The notes beneath the pieces were generated by a model, which was not told the DNA's origin, made no database searches, and was given only the letters and a program-made list of their open reading frames with translations. From Saturnia japonica (taxonomy: Eukaryota > Arthropoda > Insecta > Lepidoptera > Saturniidae), in the NCBI GenBank assembly GCA_033032175.1, contig CM065313.1:12625327-12689326 (forward strand): a DNA stretch of 64,000 nt, written 5' to 3'. Made by a program: the position numbers and the translations under genes. Below, piece after piece: positions 36,225-48,980 of this stretch (positions are counted from its first letter, which is position 1; each line of letters begins with the position of its first letter).

Positions 36225-39200
36225 TTTAGGTAATTAAAAGTATTTAATAAACAACAGTAAAACAAACCTATATCTACCTACTTCCATGTTCCTGTTGAAG
36301 GAAGACATAAAGGTATACAAAATTATGTTTTCCTCTATTTTACATAGGCATAGGTATTCCGAGCTACAGTTATCTCTCTCGCACACTATACAATCATTCG
36401 GCAATAACGCGACAGCAATATTAAACATCACTGTTCAAAGGCGAAGAAATAAGTTTAAACTTTTTAAATAGTATTTGTGTTTTCTTACTATGCTTTCTTT
36501 TATTACTGAGCATTTGACAATTACGTTCCTAAGTCTTAGGACTATAATATATGGAAAATAAATTAATCTAGTAATATTAACTGGGAAGTAATATAAACTT
36601 ACGTGTTTTACTTGACACATTTTGAGATCAGACATCAATTAACGAGCAACCGCGCGGTGTCGTGGTAGACTACTAATAGGGTGACTTTGCTGCTACTACC
36701 GTATACACAGTGAATAATTCGCCACACCAATTCGTTTTGCAGTGGTAGCTGGTATTTAGATTATCCCGTGGCCGCCATCGGGTTAATAGTCTTTTTGTTT
36801 TGCTCAACTAGTAACTATAAAAAATAATACTTGGAAACACTTGGTACAACATCTAATAGGTATCTACAGCTCAAATCAAAAATATTTCAATATAACAATT
36901 TAAGAGCGTTTGTTAGATGGTTTTTTTTTTTCGTTTTTTTATACGTTTACATAAGCAGCGTTTCGATGTCCGGTTCTCGATGATTCCATTTAGTTTTAAC
37001 AGAATCATTACATTAATATGTTTGCGTTTTTTTGTTGTTGTTGACACAATGTCGTTAGTCGGGGCAGGATGTGTAGATCGTTAACATTATAAAAAATCAA
37101 AGTAAAACACTAGCTGTTAAAGACAATACTAACTGGATTTGATCATTTAAATATTAACTAGGTATATAAATTATTATCATGTGGATTAAATGAGGTTAGG
37201 TGTGGGTTCTATGGAAGATAGTTTTAAGACCTATAATCTTGTTTTACAGATAAAAGTCGTTTAGCCTAATTTTAGTCCAAAAAAAGCTAAATACACATTT
37301 TTTTCTTCAGTTAAGGTGAGACCTATGATGAAGCATATTTCTTCAGTATAGAGGAGACCTTTCTATATTTTGTTAGAAAAACAGTCACAAGGTCACAATG
37401 ACCATACGAATTCGCCTAAATAATAAAATTAAAAATCGGCGAACAAAAGAAACCCAACTACATAATTAAACGTTGTAAAACAAACACTGAAACATTTATC
37501 GATTCAGGTGTTCTTCGCATTAGTTTGATATTTTGTATTATCTTCTAATACATATTTATTTATAAATATGTACAATAATTTATTTTATTTTGTAATATAG
37601 AAGAAACCTCAGTCACATTCAATCTTTTGAAAAACGTCACGCACGTTGTGTTCGGTTTGCTTTTGTAACGTAAATTATTTTCATCATTCTTAACATCTAA
37701 GCAATTTAATTGGCAGCTAAAAATTCAATACATAAGTTAGTTTAACTTGAACGCGCGAAGCAATCTCTGAGTGTATACAAAACATCGCCTGATGTATGGT
37801 GATCTCAGTGGTGTTCATTCGTAGAGTGAGGAGTACGGTAATCACCAACTTCACATCACAACTGTACCGATATTTTTTTTATAAACAAGAGACAATTTGA
37901 TCAAAACTTTTGCATTTATAATCTTGTACTTTTATTTGTACATATATAAGTATCTATATGTTCTTGTACGTATCTATATTTATATTTTTCTAATTTTATA
38001 TTTACTCGTGTTTGTTTTCATTTTAAATTTAATTGCTAAAATGTTTTATATTGTTAAGCTCGCCAGTATACACACTAAAAGTGAAATAAAGTATTCATTC
38101 ATTATTTTAATTATTTATTCTTTTATTTCTCACCAACTTTGTCTTATTTTAGTGTTACTAATTAGTATATGAATTATTGTCGACTGTAACACAGTTTATA
38201 CTATTACTGACGTAAACATGATTATATATGTGTTAATTTAATTCATTAAAATAAATAAATAAGCTCTTCTATTCATTCATTCATACACTACTAACTTATT
38301 ACATACTTGTTAAAAAAATCTTTTGCTCATAAGTTACTATAAATTCGTATAAACATTTAATTCATATTCTCTTAATGCAATTACATAGAAATAAATAAAT
38401 TATCAAAACGTATCTACAAATTTAACCTGTAAGAATACAGCCATACATTGACTAATTGCTTAATTACAATAAATAATATACACAGATTGAAATAACAAAA
38501 ATAAAAGTATTTCTTTGTATCTACCAATCCGTTATAAACAAGTTTTGTGTAAAATACACGCTCCAATGAATGATTAGATCTGCCGAATGACCTTTAATTA
38601 AGAAATTCGAACTATTTGTAGTACAAAGATAAACACGTAGTGTAATATCGTATCATTGGACTTTAAAAAATAACTATGAGCTATCCGAAACTATAAATAT
38701 ATACCCGTAATTTTATTCTTACTGTGTGAGGCAATTGTGTATTATGTAGTATATATGTATATTACTTAGAGAAATGATTTTTATTCTATTTTAATCGATC
38801 GGAATGTCTATGGGCGCCCTCGATAATACTTCCTGCGTGCCCATATCATCACCATCTATCGTTAAAATGTAGTAAATACCTACTTCAAAAATAATAATTG
38901 AAAAATATATTAATTACATAATAAATAGTCATACATATTTTAAAATAACCTAATTATCTAGAACTAATATTTAATTAATTTTATATAATTTCTTTAAAAC
39001 AGCTTTATGATATTGATCATTATTGTTATTAATCAATTTGTGAAAAATTTCATTATCTATTTTATAAATGCTATTAAACATATTTAATTGCTTTAGACTA
39101 ATCGGATAAATAATAAAGTCTTAAGAATTTATTGTTGTTTTTACTAAATAATTAGAATGCTTAATACGACTAGATGGCACCATCGGTAATGTTTTCTTTA

Positions 39201-39507
39201 GAATTAAGAAGCTTTTTGTATTGAAGTTTATCAGACACTAGATTTTTTTCGAACTGACTATACTATTACTTTCCACACTATTACGACCTTGGAGAAGTAG
39301 TTATGACTTTTTTCCGAGGTTTATTTAGTGTAGGTTAGTACCTACACCAAGATATTGGGATTATTCTTGTATCCAATTCGGTACAGAACTGTTGAATTGT
39401 TATAACTCCGCTAAATGAATATGAATATTGTATGAAAATATCTTGGCTACTTTCGTAATGGTTCTGAAACAACTCCCGGACAGTAGAACCTACGTGTATT
39501 TATTGTA
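36225..39507. other. Non-coding AT-rich DNA
   Basis: No supportable gene. The 91-codon frame at 37897-38172 is composed almost wholly of I, L, F, Y and V from AT-rich codons and looks like chance. A segment at 36650-36790 is GC-richer and may be a repeat remnant. At 39243-39275 'ttttttcgaactgactatac' resembles the T-tailed end of the LINE fragment at 4271, possibly a very short truncated insertion. A CATT microsatellite sits near 38270. Confidence 0.5.
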
Positions 39508-40807
39508 CAAGGTGTCCAGAAAGGGTATCGGGTATTTGTTTTCGCGCCATATTCGAAACGGGGCGTCTAAAGGGTGCTGGGAGGGGTTCGTGGCGTCCGC
39601 CATTTTGTGGAGTTTTGGTCACGATGGAACAGTACTCGGGGACGCATCGCGCATTTTGCGTACGAGCGTATTATCGTAATGGTGATTCAATAGTGACTGC
39701 TCAATGTCTCTATCGTGCGGAATATCGTACACGCCACGCGCCAAGTGACGATAGCATTAGGAAATGGATCAGGATGTTCGAGAATACAGGTGCGACAGTT
39801 AAAATTCAAAACTCTGGTCGTCCTCGTTCAGTTCGGGATGAAGAAACAATTGAAGAAGTTGAGGCGTCGGTTCGTCAAAATCCGTCTTTATCAATCCCAA
39901 AGCGAAGCCAAGCGTAGAACATCAAAAAATCGTCTTTACATTCTATTTTAAAGAAAGACTTACATCTAAAAGCCTATAAAATTCAATTGGTTCAAGAATT
40001 GAAGGATACGGACTATGCTAATCGACTGAATTTTGCGAACGAAATGGTGCAGCGATTTAACAACTTTAACAACATACTGTTCAGTGACGAAGCAAATTTT
40101 CACCTGAATGGTCATGTTAATAAGCAGAATTGTCGGTACTGGGCAGTGAAGAATCCGAGACGAAAGCATGAACGACCCCTGCATAGCCCAAAGGTCGTTG
40201 TTTGGGCCGCTATGTCTGCTAAAGGCATAATTGGTCCTTATTTTCATGAAGATCAACGAGGCCGAGCAATTAATGTGAATAGTGATCGTTATTGCGATAT
40301 GTTGCGAAATTTTTTGGTACCAGAGTTGCAGGAGTTTGCAGGTTTCAACTCAAGAACGTGGTTCCAGCAAGATGGGGCTCACTTGCCATACCTCAAATGA
40401 CTCAATGGAAGTTGTTAACGAATTATTCCCTAATAAAGTCATTTCGCGAAGGGGTAACATCAACTGGCCTCCCAGAAGCCCCGACCTTAGCCCGTTTGAC
40501 TATTTTGCATGGGGATACCTTAAAAGTAAAGTTTATCAAAATAATCCGACGAATCTAACCCAGTTAAAGCAAAATATCAGTCAGAAATGGCAGCAATATC
40601 GATAGCTATGTGTCAAGTGTTAGTCGCCAATCTCTTCCGTTTAGAATCGAGTGCCAGCAACGTAACGGTCATCATTTGGATAACATTATCTTATTCCATA
40701 TAATTCTCAATTCATATGCGATATAATAACAATAAACTTTTGTCTGCGTACAAATAAGTTTGTTCTTGAACGACCTAAATACGCTGATACCAATTCTGGA
40801 CACCTTG
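39508..40807 (+). mobile_element. DD41D Tc1/mariner-superfamily transposon, copy 1
   Basis: A 1.30-kb element beginning CAAGGTGTCCAGAAAGGGTA after a TA and ending 'TTCTGGACACCTTG'. The right inverted repeat is degraded inward ('gctgataccaattctgg') and the right flanking TA has become AA. It is highly similar to 53250-54553 across its length. One transposase gene, broken. Confidence 0.95.
39624..40605 (+). pseudogene. DD41D transposase pseudogene, copy 1
   Basis: Encodes a transposase of the Tc1/mariner superfamily. The N-terminal DNA-binding part runs from the ATG at 39624 ('MEQYSGTHRAFCVRAYY') to a premature TAG at 39915-39917 (codon 98, where copy 2 has TTG). The frame then resumes with the first catalytic Asp in 'LFSDEANF' and the second in 'FQQDGA'. 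One inserted base near 40378 ('ggggctcac' versus 'ggggccac') shifts the frame. The rest, including 'PPRSPDLSPFDYF' with the third Asp, continues in another frame. A one-base loss near 40582 shifts it again. Copy 2's stop at codon 53 is absent here (GAG). Confidence 0.92.
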
Positions 40808-41089
40808 AATCTTGACTATATGTTGTTGGGAGGAATTTGCTTTAAAACGGTCATCTTGGCGCTCTACTACCTTTAAAGGTGTTGAAAGATTTGAAGAAAA
40901 TCGTTTGCATACATAAGATGCAAAATTCTTACACTGATACAAACAATTTTAACGGTCAGCTCTACTACTCTGTATGTATACGGGTTTTCAAAAGAAAGTT
41001 CGGTTTTTCTAGTCACATTAGGACTCACGCTCGAAAGCAATGAAATGCTTTTGGAGTCGCCATCATCGAAATCGATCAGGAGGACTATA
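40808..41089. other. Non-coding DNA
   Basis: No gene or recognised repeat. Confidence 0.5.
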
Positions 41090-41184
41090 AATATATATAT
41101 TATAAATGCGAAAATAACCCTGTTTGTCTGTTACGTTTTGACGCCTAAACCGCTGAACCAATTTGGCAGAATTTTGTTATAGTG

Positions 41185-41560
41185 ATAGTATTAGACCTTA
41201 GAGAAGGTCATAGAGTACCTTTATTGTGACGAAAATAAAACTTAAAGGGAGGAAAATAGGGGATGAAAGTTCTAGAAGAACCCATTAAACCAATTTTAAT
41301 TAATTTTGGAAAATAGATATACTGGACCTTGGAGCCTTCTCCTTACATAGACTATTTACTTTTTGTAGCGATAATAAAACTTTAAGAGATGCAGTAAGGG
41401 ATGAAGGTTTGTATGAAGGACCCATGAAACCAATTTTCATGAAATTTGGTATAGAGATATATTAGACCTTAGAGAAGGTCATAGAGTACCTTATGTCAAA
41501 AAAAATTGCAGGACTGAAATAGAGGATGAAAATTTGTATAACGAACTCATCATGTCTCAA
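41185..41560 (+). repeat. Diverged tandem repeat block, ~2.5 units
   Basis: 'ttagaccttagagaaggtca' recurs at about 41190 and 41462, with an intermediate relative 'actggaccttggagccttc' at 41322. Each is followed by 'aataaaact(t)taa', 'gggatgaa', 'aggacccatgaaaccaattt' type text. Units are roughly 130-145 bases. Confidence 0.75.
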
Positions 41561-41730
41561 ATTAGGGATAGGAAAATTCATATTTATGTTTTTGGTAAGA
41601 AATAAAAGAGGTTTAACATTTATCAAAAAACCTTCCCGCAATGCCGTACAGTAAGTTATGATTTTAATTATTTTTGAAGTTCTGTTGGGACGGTTAATAT
41701 GTTGGGTTCATATAGGTATATAATTACAAT

Positions 41731-42008
41731 ACCATACACTTAGTGATAAACCCATGTATGATTGTTTGGTTTGTCGTGTTCTGAAATCAGCCGGTGTATA
41801 TGTATTAATATAGTGAGGTAATAGGAATCGTGATCATCATACACATAGTGATAAATCCATCTATAATTTTTTTGTTTGTCGTTTTCCGAAACAACCAATG
41901 TATATGCAATAACATAGCGAGTGGTAGGGATGAGGACCACCATACACATAGTGATAAACCCATCTATGATTTTCTTTCGGTTTGTCGTATCGAGATCTTT
42001 CTGTGTAT
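41731..42008 (+). repeat. Three tandem ~105-bp repeats
   Basis: Units begin 'accatacacttagtgataaa' (41731), 'catcatacacatagtgataa' (41836) and 'caccatacacatagtgataa' (41937). Each continues through 'cccat(g/c)tatgat', 'ggtttgtcgt' and 'tgtatat'. A single further copy lies at 47205-47285. Confidence 0.85.
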
Positions 42009-42089
42009 ATAGAATTATACATTAATACGCAGACGAAGTCGCTGCTACTAGCTAGTATTTTTGCCAAAAATGAACATTAATAAAAGCAA

Positions 42090-42300
42090 TCATTTAATCA
42101 TCATCATGGCCAGTTTTTTTTCAACTCACTGCAGGACATAAGTCTCGTCTCTTTTACACCTCTCATCTCTTTCCTATGCCAGTCTTGTCTGATGTCGTAG
42201 AACCATCTCGGCACCGGTTTTCCTACATTCCGTTTGCCCTCTCTCTCTTTCTTCTACTATTCCGTCAAGAATCTACTCCATTTGTAATTACCTCATCAGC
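42090..42300. repeat. Possible LINE-derived repeat remnant
   Basis: Starts with 'atcatcatcatgg' followed by 'ctcactgcaggacataagtc' and CT-rich text. This pattern resembles the antisense of a widespread lepidopteran LINE end, judged from memory only. No second copy in the window. Confidence 0.35.
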
Positions 42301-44639
42301 CAAGTAACCAACCCAACGCTATTTTTCCAAAGCAACTCTTTCACTAACCAAATATAAATAAAAATTATTCAGATTAGATAATTTATTACCCAACGATTTA
42401 TAGTTAGCTAATTCTAGGTACACGTAATGACGTCAATCAGAACTGTTATCGATCACCACACAATAGAGTTTATGCAAATTTCAGTCCTATGTCAATTGAT
42501 TTACATCTTTACGTAGTGTTTGTGTAGTTAACAATAATGGGTGTAAGGTGTAATCTTGTACAACGCGTTTTACAATCTATTTTGTACCAAGGACCGCTTA
42601 CATCATCGACTGGTTTGTTTTTACCGTCTACGTTTAATCGATTATATAAATACGTATGATATTAAAGATTATACGAGTTGATTAAAATATTCTATATCGA
42701 TATGATATTCACTGCCTACATGATCCAGCAGTCAAGGTCTAGTTTAAAACTATACAGGATTTTGATTCCCGATACGGTTAATTAATTTTGATTATATCTG
42801 GTTATAACTTGAAATATAAACATATGTTGAAAAATATACCAATTGCTGCTATAATTACTCGACTACCTATAAAGAACGGTGGAGGATCTAGCAGGTAAAA
42901 AAGTATACTGGAGTGGTCTAAATAGTCGTTGTCCGGTTGTTCGGTTCAGGTTTCACAAAAGTGACACTTTAGAGGCAGACCTGCTCAGTTTTAAACCGAC
43001 AAGTGGCAAGAAACTGCGCAGGATTGGGAAAGATGGCGTGCTCTTTATTTCAAGGCCTAAGCCCTTTTTAGATCACCGAACCAAAATAGTCAATTATGTA
43101 CCAGAAACTATTATAATTTTTTTTTGTTCTTCACATAATCCAGATTCAAATTTGATAGAAAGATTTTTTTTTTCTTTCGTTAAGGTTTAAAAAATGTCAA
43201 AAAAAAACAGTTTTCACGAATATCAGCCAAGCGCCTGATGTAGGTTTTGTTAAAATCCTTATTTATGATCAAAACATTATCCTCAGTGTTATTTACCAAG
43301 TAGTTACCGCTCGTTTGACAAACGCAAAAAATACGCACATAAAAAGTAAAACTCAATTAACGGACATCAAAACGTGGGAGGAGACTGTCGTACAATTCTT
43401 AATAAGACTACAATTACCAACATTAAAACAACCAAACCAATATCCAGTATGTGTGGGCACCAAGGCCTATAGCCATTTTGGGAAAAATTGTGTCTCACAC
43501 TCAACTCTTTGTTAAGTTTAGTGTAATGAACATATATTTCGCAATGTTTACATTAAAAATCCATTGCTTAGTTAATGCTCCTTTAAGAATACTATGTACT
43601 TTATATTAGTATGTTTATTGTGACGGAAAGATTTTAATTCTTCAAGAAGTCGATTAAGCTATTAACATCCTTATATTTCCAATATCATCTTTAAGATCGA
43701 AGAATATAGTAGTAGCTGTCGTTTGTTTTTCGAGTTTAGTTCGTACCAGCGCGTTGTACAAAATGACGCAAAAAATCTTTCCTACCAGCTGTTTTGGCCG
43801 CACAAAACGATTCAAAAAATCATCATTTATTACTTCTTTGGGTTACGTCACAAAACTAATTATTGATTTTATATCCTTAGCTTCAGAAGTGTAAGTATTA
43901 TATAGCTATGATAGTCAAACAGTTGACATTTAGATGATAGAACTAATTAGATAAGAAGCGTGATAGTCTCTTCACAAAAAACTCTATACAAAGTTTCTCA
44001 AATTCCTTCAAAGTTTTTCAACATAATATGTAATTATTATCCACATTATATATTCAAATCTAGCTCAAACATATTGTTTTTTGAATGCGCTTATCTCTGG
44101 AACTACCAGTCAGATTCAGAAATTCTAGGATTTTATAGCCTATTTATTAAGGACAGTTGTAGACTATATAACTTCACGCTATGATCCTAAGAATTTGGAA
44201 CATTAGCCATGAACGTCAAGCAATCTAACAAGCTGTAGACAAATGTGGGAAGTGAAAACGATATGCTACACGGGTGCATTACCAGCGGCGGCGCTGTGGG
44301 GAATTGGCCGAATGAATTTCACACGAGTGAAACTTCATATACAGACAGAGCTAGTAGACTATTAAAATTCTTATGTATACAGACAGAACAGTGGACACAG
44401 TCCGCCCACAGTGCTATTTACATGCGTCTGATGTACGGATCGCGAAAAAACCAACGTTACCATTTAAAGTAATAAGACAATATGCTTCATTAGTTAAGTT
44501 ACGTCCGCCCACTCGGTAGCACCTTCGCGTGTCGAGCCTCAACATAACGTTTAACGCTTTTTATTTTAATTACGATAACATGTTAATCAATTATGCATAT
44601 AAAGTAACTTCTTTGTTATACGTACACTAGCTGTGCCAT
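42301..44639. other. Non-coding AT-rich DNA
   Basis: No supportable gene. A 103-codon frame at 42879-43190 has mixed composition but no recognised domain or splice context. 44085-44140 contains 'tctctggaactaccagtcag', related to the 12.44/63.5 kb repeats. Confidence 0.45.
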
Positions 44640-44790
44640 ACGAATTCACCCGAGTTAACCCACTTCCTGTACCTGCTTACAGTTTCCCGTAGTATTTGAC
44701 GTTTATAGTTACTACTCCGCTTCTTAGGATGGTAGCCTGAATTTTTATAACCTATATCCTTCAATAAATAGGCTATAAAATGTAAGGGGG
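44640..44790 (+). repeat. Dispersed repeat, 12.44 kb family
   Basis: See 12440-12710 for shared blocks; here 'cctgtacctgcttacagttt' and 'caataaataggctataaaat' are the clearest. Confidence 0.6.
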
Positions 44791-47164
44791 CTGGTGTAAG
44801 GGCTCGCGTAGAGGTCGCCGCGGATGCGCCGCCGCCGCATGATTGCTATACCACTGTACCTTTGTACCACGAAAATTACACGTGTAGGAATAATTAAATG
44901 TTGAGTTTAACTAAAAAAAAGTTAGTGTTTGCATATAATATGTATATCCAATAATTTATCGAAAGTTTTAATATTCATCCGCAGCGGTGCCATCTACACA
45001 AGCCCTAACGAGTATCGAATTACATCTTTAGAAATGACTTTCCAAGTTACAATTCGCATATCAAATGAAGTAACAAATTATTTTGTAAATGATTTGAATG
45101 ACGTTCATTCCTTAGGCTATAATTAAAATAACAGCTATGTAACTCGTCACCCGTTATATATCAGCTCATTTATCGGTGATAACGACTACCCCGAAATTCG
45201 TTTCTGACGAACTTGGCCACTTTTTCTTATTTATGTTTTTGTTAGGCATTGTAAAAAAATATTTGTAAAAGATTTTTGAAAAGATGCCATTTCTCAATTG
45301 ATATATAAATATGAATTCTAAATAAAATGAGTAAAAGGCCGCGGGCATATTATCGCTAGTTTTTATATAACTACGTATCACTTACTATACGAGTTCATTT
45401 TTTTATTTGATACAAAATCTATTAGTAACTATACGTATTCGCTTGATAAATTATTAATACTAATGGCCCGGTAACATAAATTATCTCACATTGGACATGC
45501 TTGATTTTTCGAATGTCAGATAAACGAACATAACGTAATAGGCGTATAGAAAGAAAAAAATATTAATGTGTGTCTTGCATCTACTACAGTAATTTATCAA
45601 TACGAGCAAGTACACAAAATAGTTCATACAATAAACAAGATAAACAAATAAGACGTATATTTGTATCCGAGTGTTATTGAAGAATTTATTTTGATACCTA
45701 GAAATAGAAACAATAGCCATATTGCTATAAGAGGAGTACTAAAAATTTAAGTCCTATATTCACCTATTTGTAGCAAATCATTATGCTAATAAGACTTTAA
45801 AGGTAATATGTATCGAATTATATTTATAAAGAATACATCTTGCTTTTCTAAGACCTAGGGAATCAAGCATGCTTGACAAAGAGGTAATATTAGGTACCTA
45901 TTCAAAATCGTTAAAATTTGGTGTGTTCTGTTTACCTAGATTAGATGGTGTTATATATCTTATTTTTTTAGATTTTAACAATCACTGGAGTGACATTGTT
46001 ACTCTCTAATCAAGCTTTAAATTAAACTGAAGAAAAAATGTAATTGAAATAAAAAATTTGAGAGTTGGCATGAAAATAATATTCAGAATGAGAAGAACTT
46101 TCTTGTCATATGAAAATTAGTGCAGGTGATTGCTTCTATTCTGACTGAACATAATTTATCCTAAATAGTTATACTCAAATAATATACTTAATTAAATTGT
46201 ATCAAATAGAATACACTGGCGACAAATCTCACTTTTTAAAAGCCCACAGGTTTGTTGCCATTACTCATTCGTTTAGATTTATTTGTAGAATGCGACCAAT
46301 ATATATTTTACCTATAATTAACGTATAAGCCCGTTGAAACAAGGGACAAGTAAATTTAACAAGACTTATAGAATATCCGAGTACGGTGAAATCAACAATT
46401 TATTATTTAATACAACAAGAATATTTTACTATGCTATCAATGTAGGTTCACACATTACAACTTTCTGCATAATTGAATGCAGGTTGACCGTATAAGTGAA
46501 TACGTTTGTATTTACGGTTTACTTTTGTATAACACAGTTATGAATCTACTGTAAACATATAATTGAGAAAAGGTCAAAGAGACTATTTAAATAAATATCG
46601 TAATAAAAAAATAGGCTCGGCCTAAATACCATGCACAATGCTTGGGGGTCATGAATCGAAATCAATTGACCAATAAGTCAGAAATGCCAGTGCAATAGTT
46701 TGACGATGTGCTGTGACTCTGCTTAAATGCCATTAGATTTACTTTTAATAATAGCTAGGGTATTGTGAGATCAGCTCGAGTGATGACTGACCGACTTGCA
46801 TAATAAATAAAGTTATGTTCTCATTCGAAATATGATTGATTTAACTATGGTAATAAATATTTAATGAAACTGGTGAGAAATGTATAATTTAATCTACTAT
46901 TATACCTATTCAGTACATTTTTCAGTGTACACAGTGAAACAAGTAACTGTACACAGGCTAGTTTATAGACACCAACAAAAACCTCTTTAATTTTTTTTAA
47001 ATGTATATTTAGTACGTTTTATTTTGTTACTCTAATGATAATATATTGAATAAAAATTGAGCAAAAAATGTTTGTTTCATTAAAGGAATATACAAAATAC
47101 GTAAGACTGCTTGGTATATATTAGAAAATTAAACCACATCCATGAAGAATAGTATACCTTTTCA
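44791..47164. other. Non-coding AT-rich DNA
   Basis: No gene. A small GC-rich patch at 44805-44850 contains 'tgcgccgccgccgca'. Confidence 0.5.
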
Positions 47165-47290
47165 ATTATAATATCATAGAAGTCAATATTACGATAATAG
47201 GAGAGGTTATGACCACCATGTACATGATAGTAAACCCATCCAAAGACTCTGTTTTGGTTTATCACGTTTCGGGATCAGCCAGTGAAAAGC
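47165..47290 (+). repeat. Solitary copy of the 41.7-kb tandem unit
   Basis: 'gaccaccatgtacatgatag' ... 'taaacccatcca' ... 'ttggtttatcacgtttcggg' ... 'atcagcc' aligns with the units at 41731-42008, including 'aatcagccggtg' of the first unit. Confidence 0.7.
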
Positions 47291-47611
47291 CGAAAAGCTT
47301 GCACGCTCCCATCACAACGACGACCGTCGATGGATTTTTAATCTCTCGGTAGTAGCCGTTGTTTTTGGATTATACCGTGCTTACCATCAGGCACAGACAC
47401 CAGTGCCTTCAATTTATTATGCTACTATACAATAAAATAAAAACCTTACTTAGCTGGGATAAGAGCAAAAAGAAGAAATGCTGTAAATATTTTAATATGA
47501 TTTAAAAGTAATGTGTACTCTGCTCAATAATAAATACGGCGAAGTAATCATTCGTCAACCTTGGAGTGATGCACTCAAAAATTTGCCAATTCGTTGGCAA
47601 TTATTCTTTGA

Positions 47612-47872
47612 ACATTCATACCATCACGCCTGTAATCCCCGAAGGGTTAGGCAGAGGTGCTCTAACGAACACTCACAGTTCGCCGAGTATGTTTTTAGGT
47701 CCCATATAATAGAGGGCGAGCCTATTGGCATTAATCGGGCACAAAGTCAAACTCCGAGCTGTTACTGAGAATATCATAGAAAACCCCAATAACACTTTTC
47801 TCGACCTGGGAATCGAAACCAGGACCTCGATTATAGCAGTCGTGCATACGACAACTAGGCTAACGAGGCAGA
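47612..47872 (-). mobile_element. tRNA-derived SINE, minus strand
   Basis: The reverse complement aligns with 51062-51330 over its whole length. The box B segment (47809-47820) reads GGTTTCGATTCC on the minus strand, with one extra T against the consensus. Other landmarks are the 'cctattggcattaatc' and 'cacagttcgccg' blocks. Presumably an old, inactive insertion mobilised by LINE machinery. Confidence 0.85.
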
Positions 47873-48539
47873 TAAATGCATTATATTTGCGAGTATTCTT
47901 TGAAAGTTTCTGTATAAACACTTTATACAATGTAGATCCACGCAAATTATCCTATATTAGTGTTATTATATTATAGTTTTTATAAATAATCTTAAGTGTA
48001 TTTAAAATAACAAAAAAAAAGAGGTAGTCATAAGGACTGCCGACAGAAGTGAAAACTCAATTTTGAATTTTTAAATCAACTATAGTCGAATTATGGCAGA
48101 GCATGTCGGTGACGCGATATCACAAGATTTTACTCATCCAAAGAGTCAAACACGCATATGATACAGTGTTGTATATATAATACAATGCATTAGTGTACAT
48201 ATGCGTACACATGTACACAGGCCGCTATACTACACGTCGCTAGTCTGACGCAAGCGCAATACGTCACGAGCATGTCGAGGTCATCACGAAGGTCACGCGA
48301 ATCTATAAGTTTTTCCCTATCGAAAATCACTAATCGCGGCTAAAGAAGTTTTAATTTCAAAAATAAAACCAACTTCAATGGTTTTGAGAAGTTCTCTGGG
48401 TTATTTAGTAGTTTAAAGTCCAATGCCAATGAAATTAAGGTAGGACCACCCTTGAGGTATTTATTCCCTTTCCAAGAAACTAGAGTCATCTAAACATAAC
48501 TTCCATCTTTAGAACATCCTTAAAAATAATACATTCGAT
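47873..48539. other. Non-coding DNA
   Basis: No gene or recognised repeat; 48215-48300 is moderately GC-rich. Confidence 0.5.
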
Positions 48540-48980
48540 TTGAGAACCACCTCCTTTTTTCATCAACTCCAAAAAAGGTTCATCAAAGTTTTAAAATGCA
48601 TTTATCATGGGGAGTATTCCGAAGAATTGTTTGGATTGATCCCGGCTGCTGGATTTCACCATCGGACATCGCGACAGAATCGTAAATTCCATCCATACCA
48701 CCTCGATGTCCAGCATTCCACAACAGTGTGTTTCTTAAGGTACTTTCTGCCTCGCACATCCATTCTGTGGAACCAGCTGTCGCCTGGGATCTTTCCGAGC
48801 CGTTATGGCCTGTTGACCTTCAAGAAGAGAATTTATTCTTCCCTAAAAGGCCGGCAACGCATCTGCGAGCCCTCTGGTGTTAGGGTGTTTGTGGGCGGCG
48901 GTGATCACTTTCCATCATGTGCGCCACCTGCGCGTTTGCCCCCTTTTTATCATAAAAAAGGTGATTTTATAAAATTATAA
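48540..48980 (+). pseudogene. C-terminal fragment of a LINE reverse transcriptase
   Basis: An open frame of about 146 codons containing 'FHHRTSRQNRKFHPYHLDV', 'FLRYFLPRTSILWNQL', 'SPGIFPSRYGLLTFKKRI' and 'GRQRICEPSG'. The 'FLPRTS-LWNQLP--FP--Y---FK' pattern is the C-terminal end of ORF2 in jockey/CR1-type non-LTR retrotransposons. It is followed by 'ggtgatcactttccatcatg' and an A-rich end, typical of such 3' ends. The polymerase core is absent, so this is a 5'-truncated copy of a LINE family different from the one at 55.9-61.8 kb. Confidence 0.8.

Larger units (their letters stand above)
41090..42062 (+). repeat. Composite dispersed element with internal tandem repeats
   Basis: Begins 'tataaatgcgaaaataaccc' ... 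'cgcctaaaccgctgaacca' and ends 'gcagacgaagtcgctgctac' plus 'tagctagta'. The start and end resemble the two ends of a common lepidopteran non-autonomous element. Inside are two different sets of tandem repeats, listed separately. No coding sequence. Confidence 0.6.

Noticed and set aside
37897..38172. 91-residue hydrophobic frame
   Set aside because: Composition (I, L, F, Y, V) follows from AT-rich sequence; no family resemblance.
39243..39275. Separate LINE insertion
   Set aside because: Only about 30 bases resemble the T-tailed end at 4271; too short to call as an element.
42879..43190. 103-residue frame
   Set aside because: Balanced composition in its first half made it worth a look, but I recognise no domain and it ends in poly-T derived residues. 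Not called a gene.
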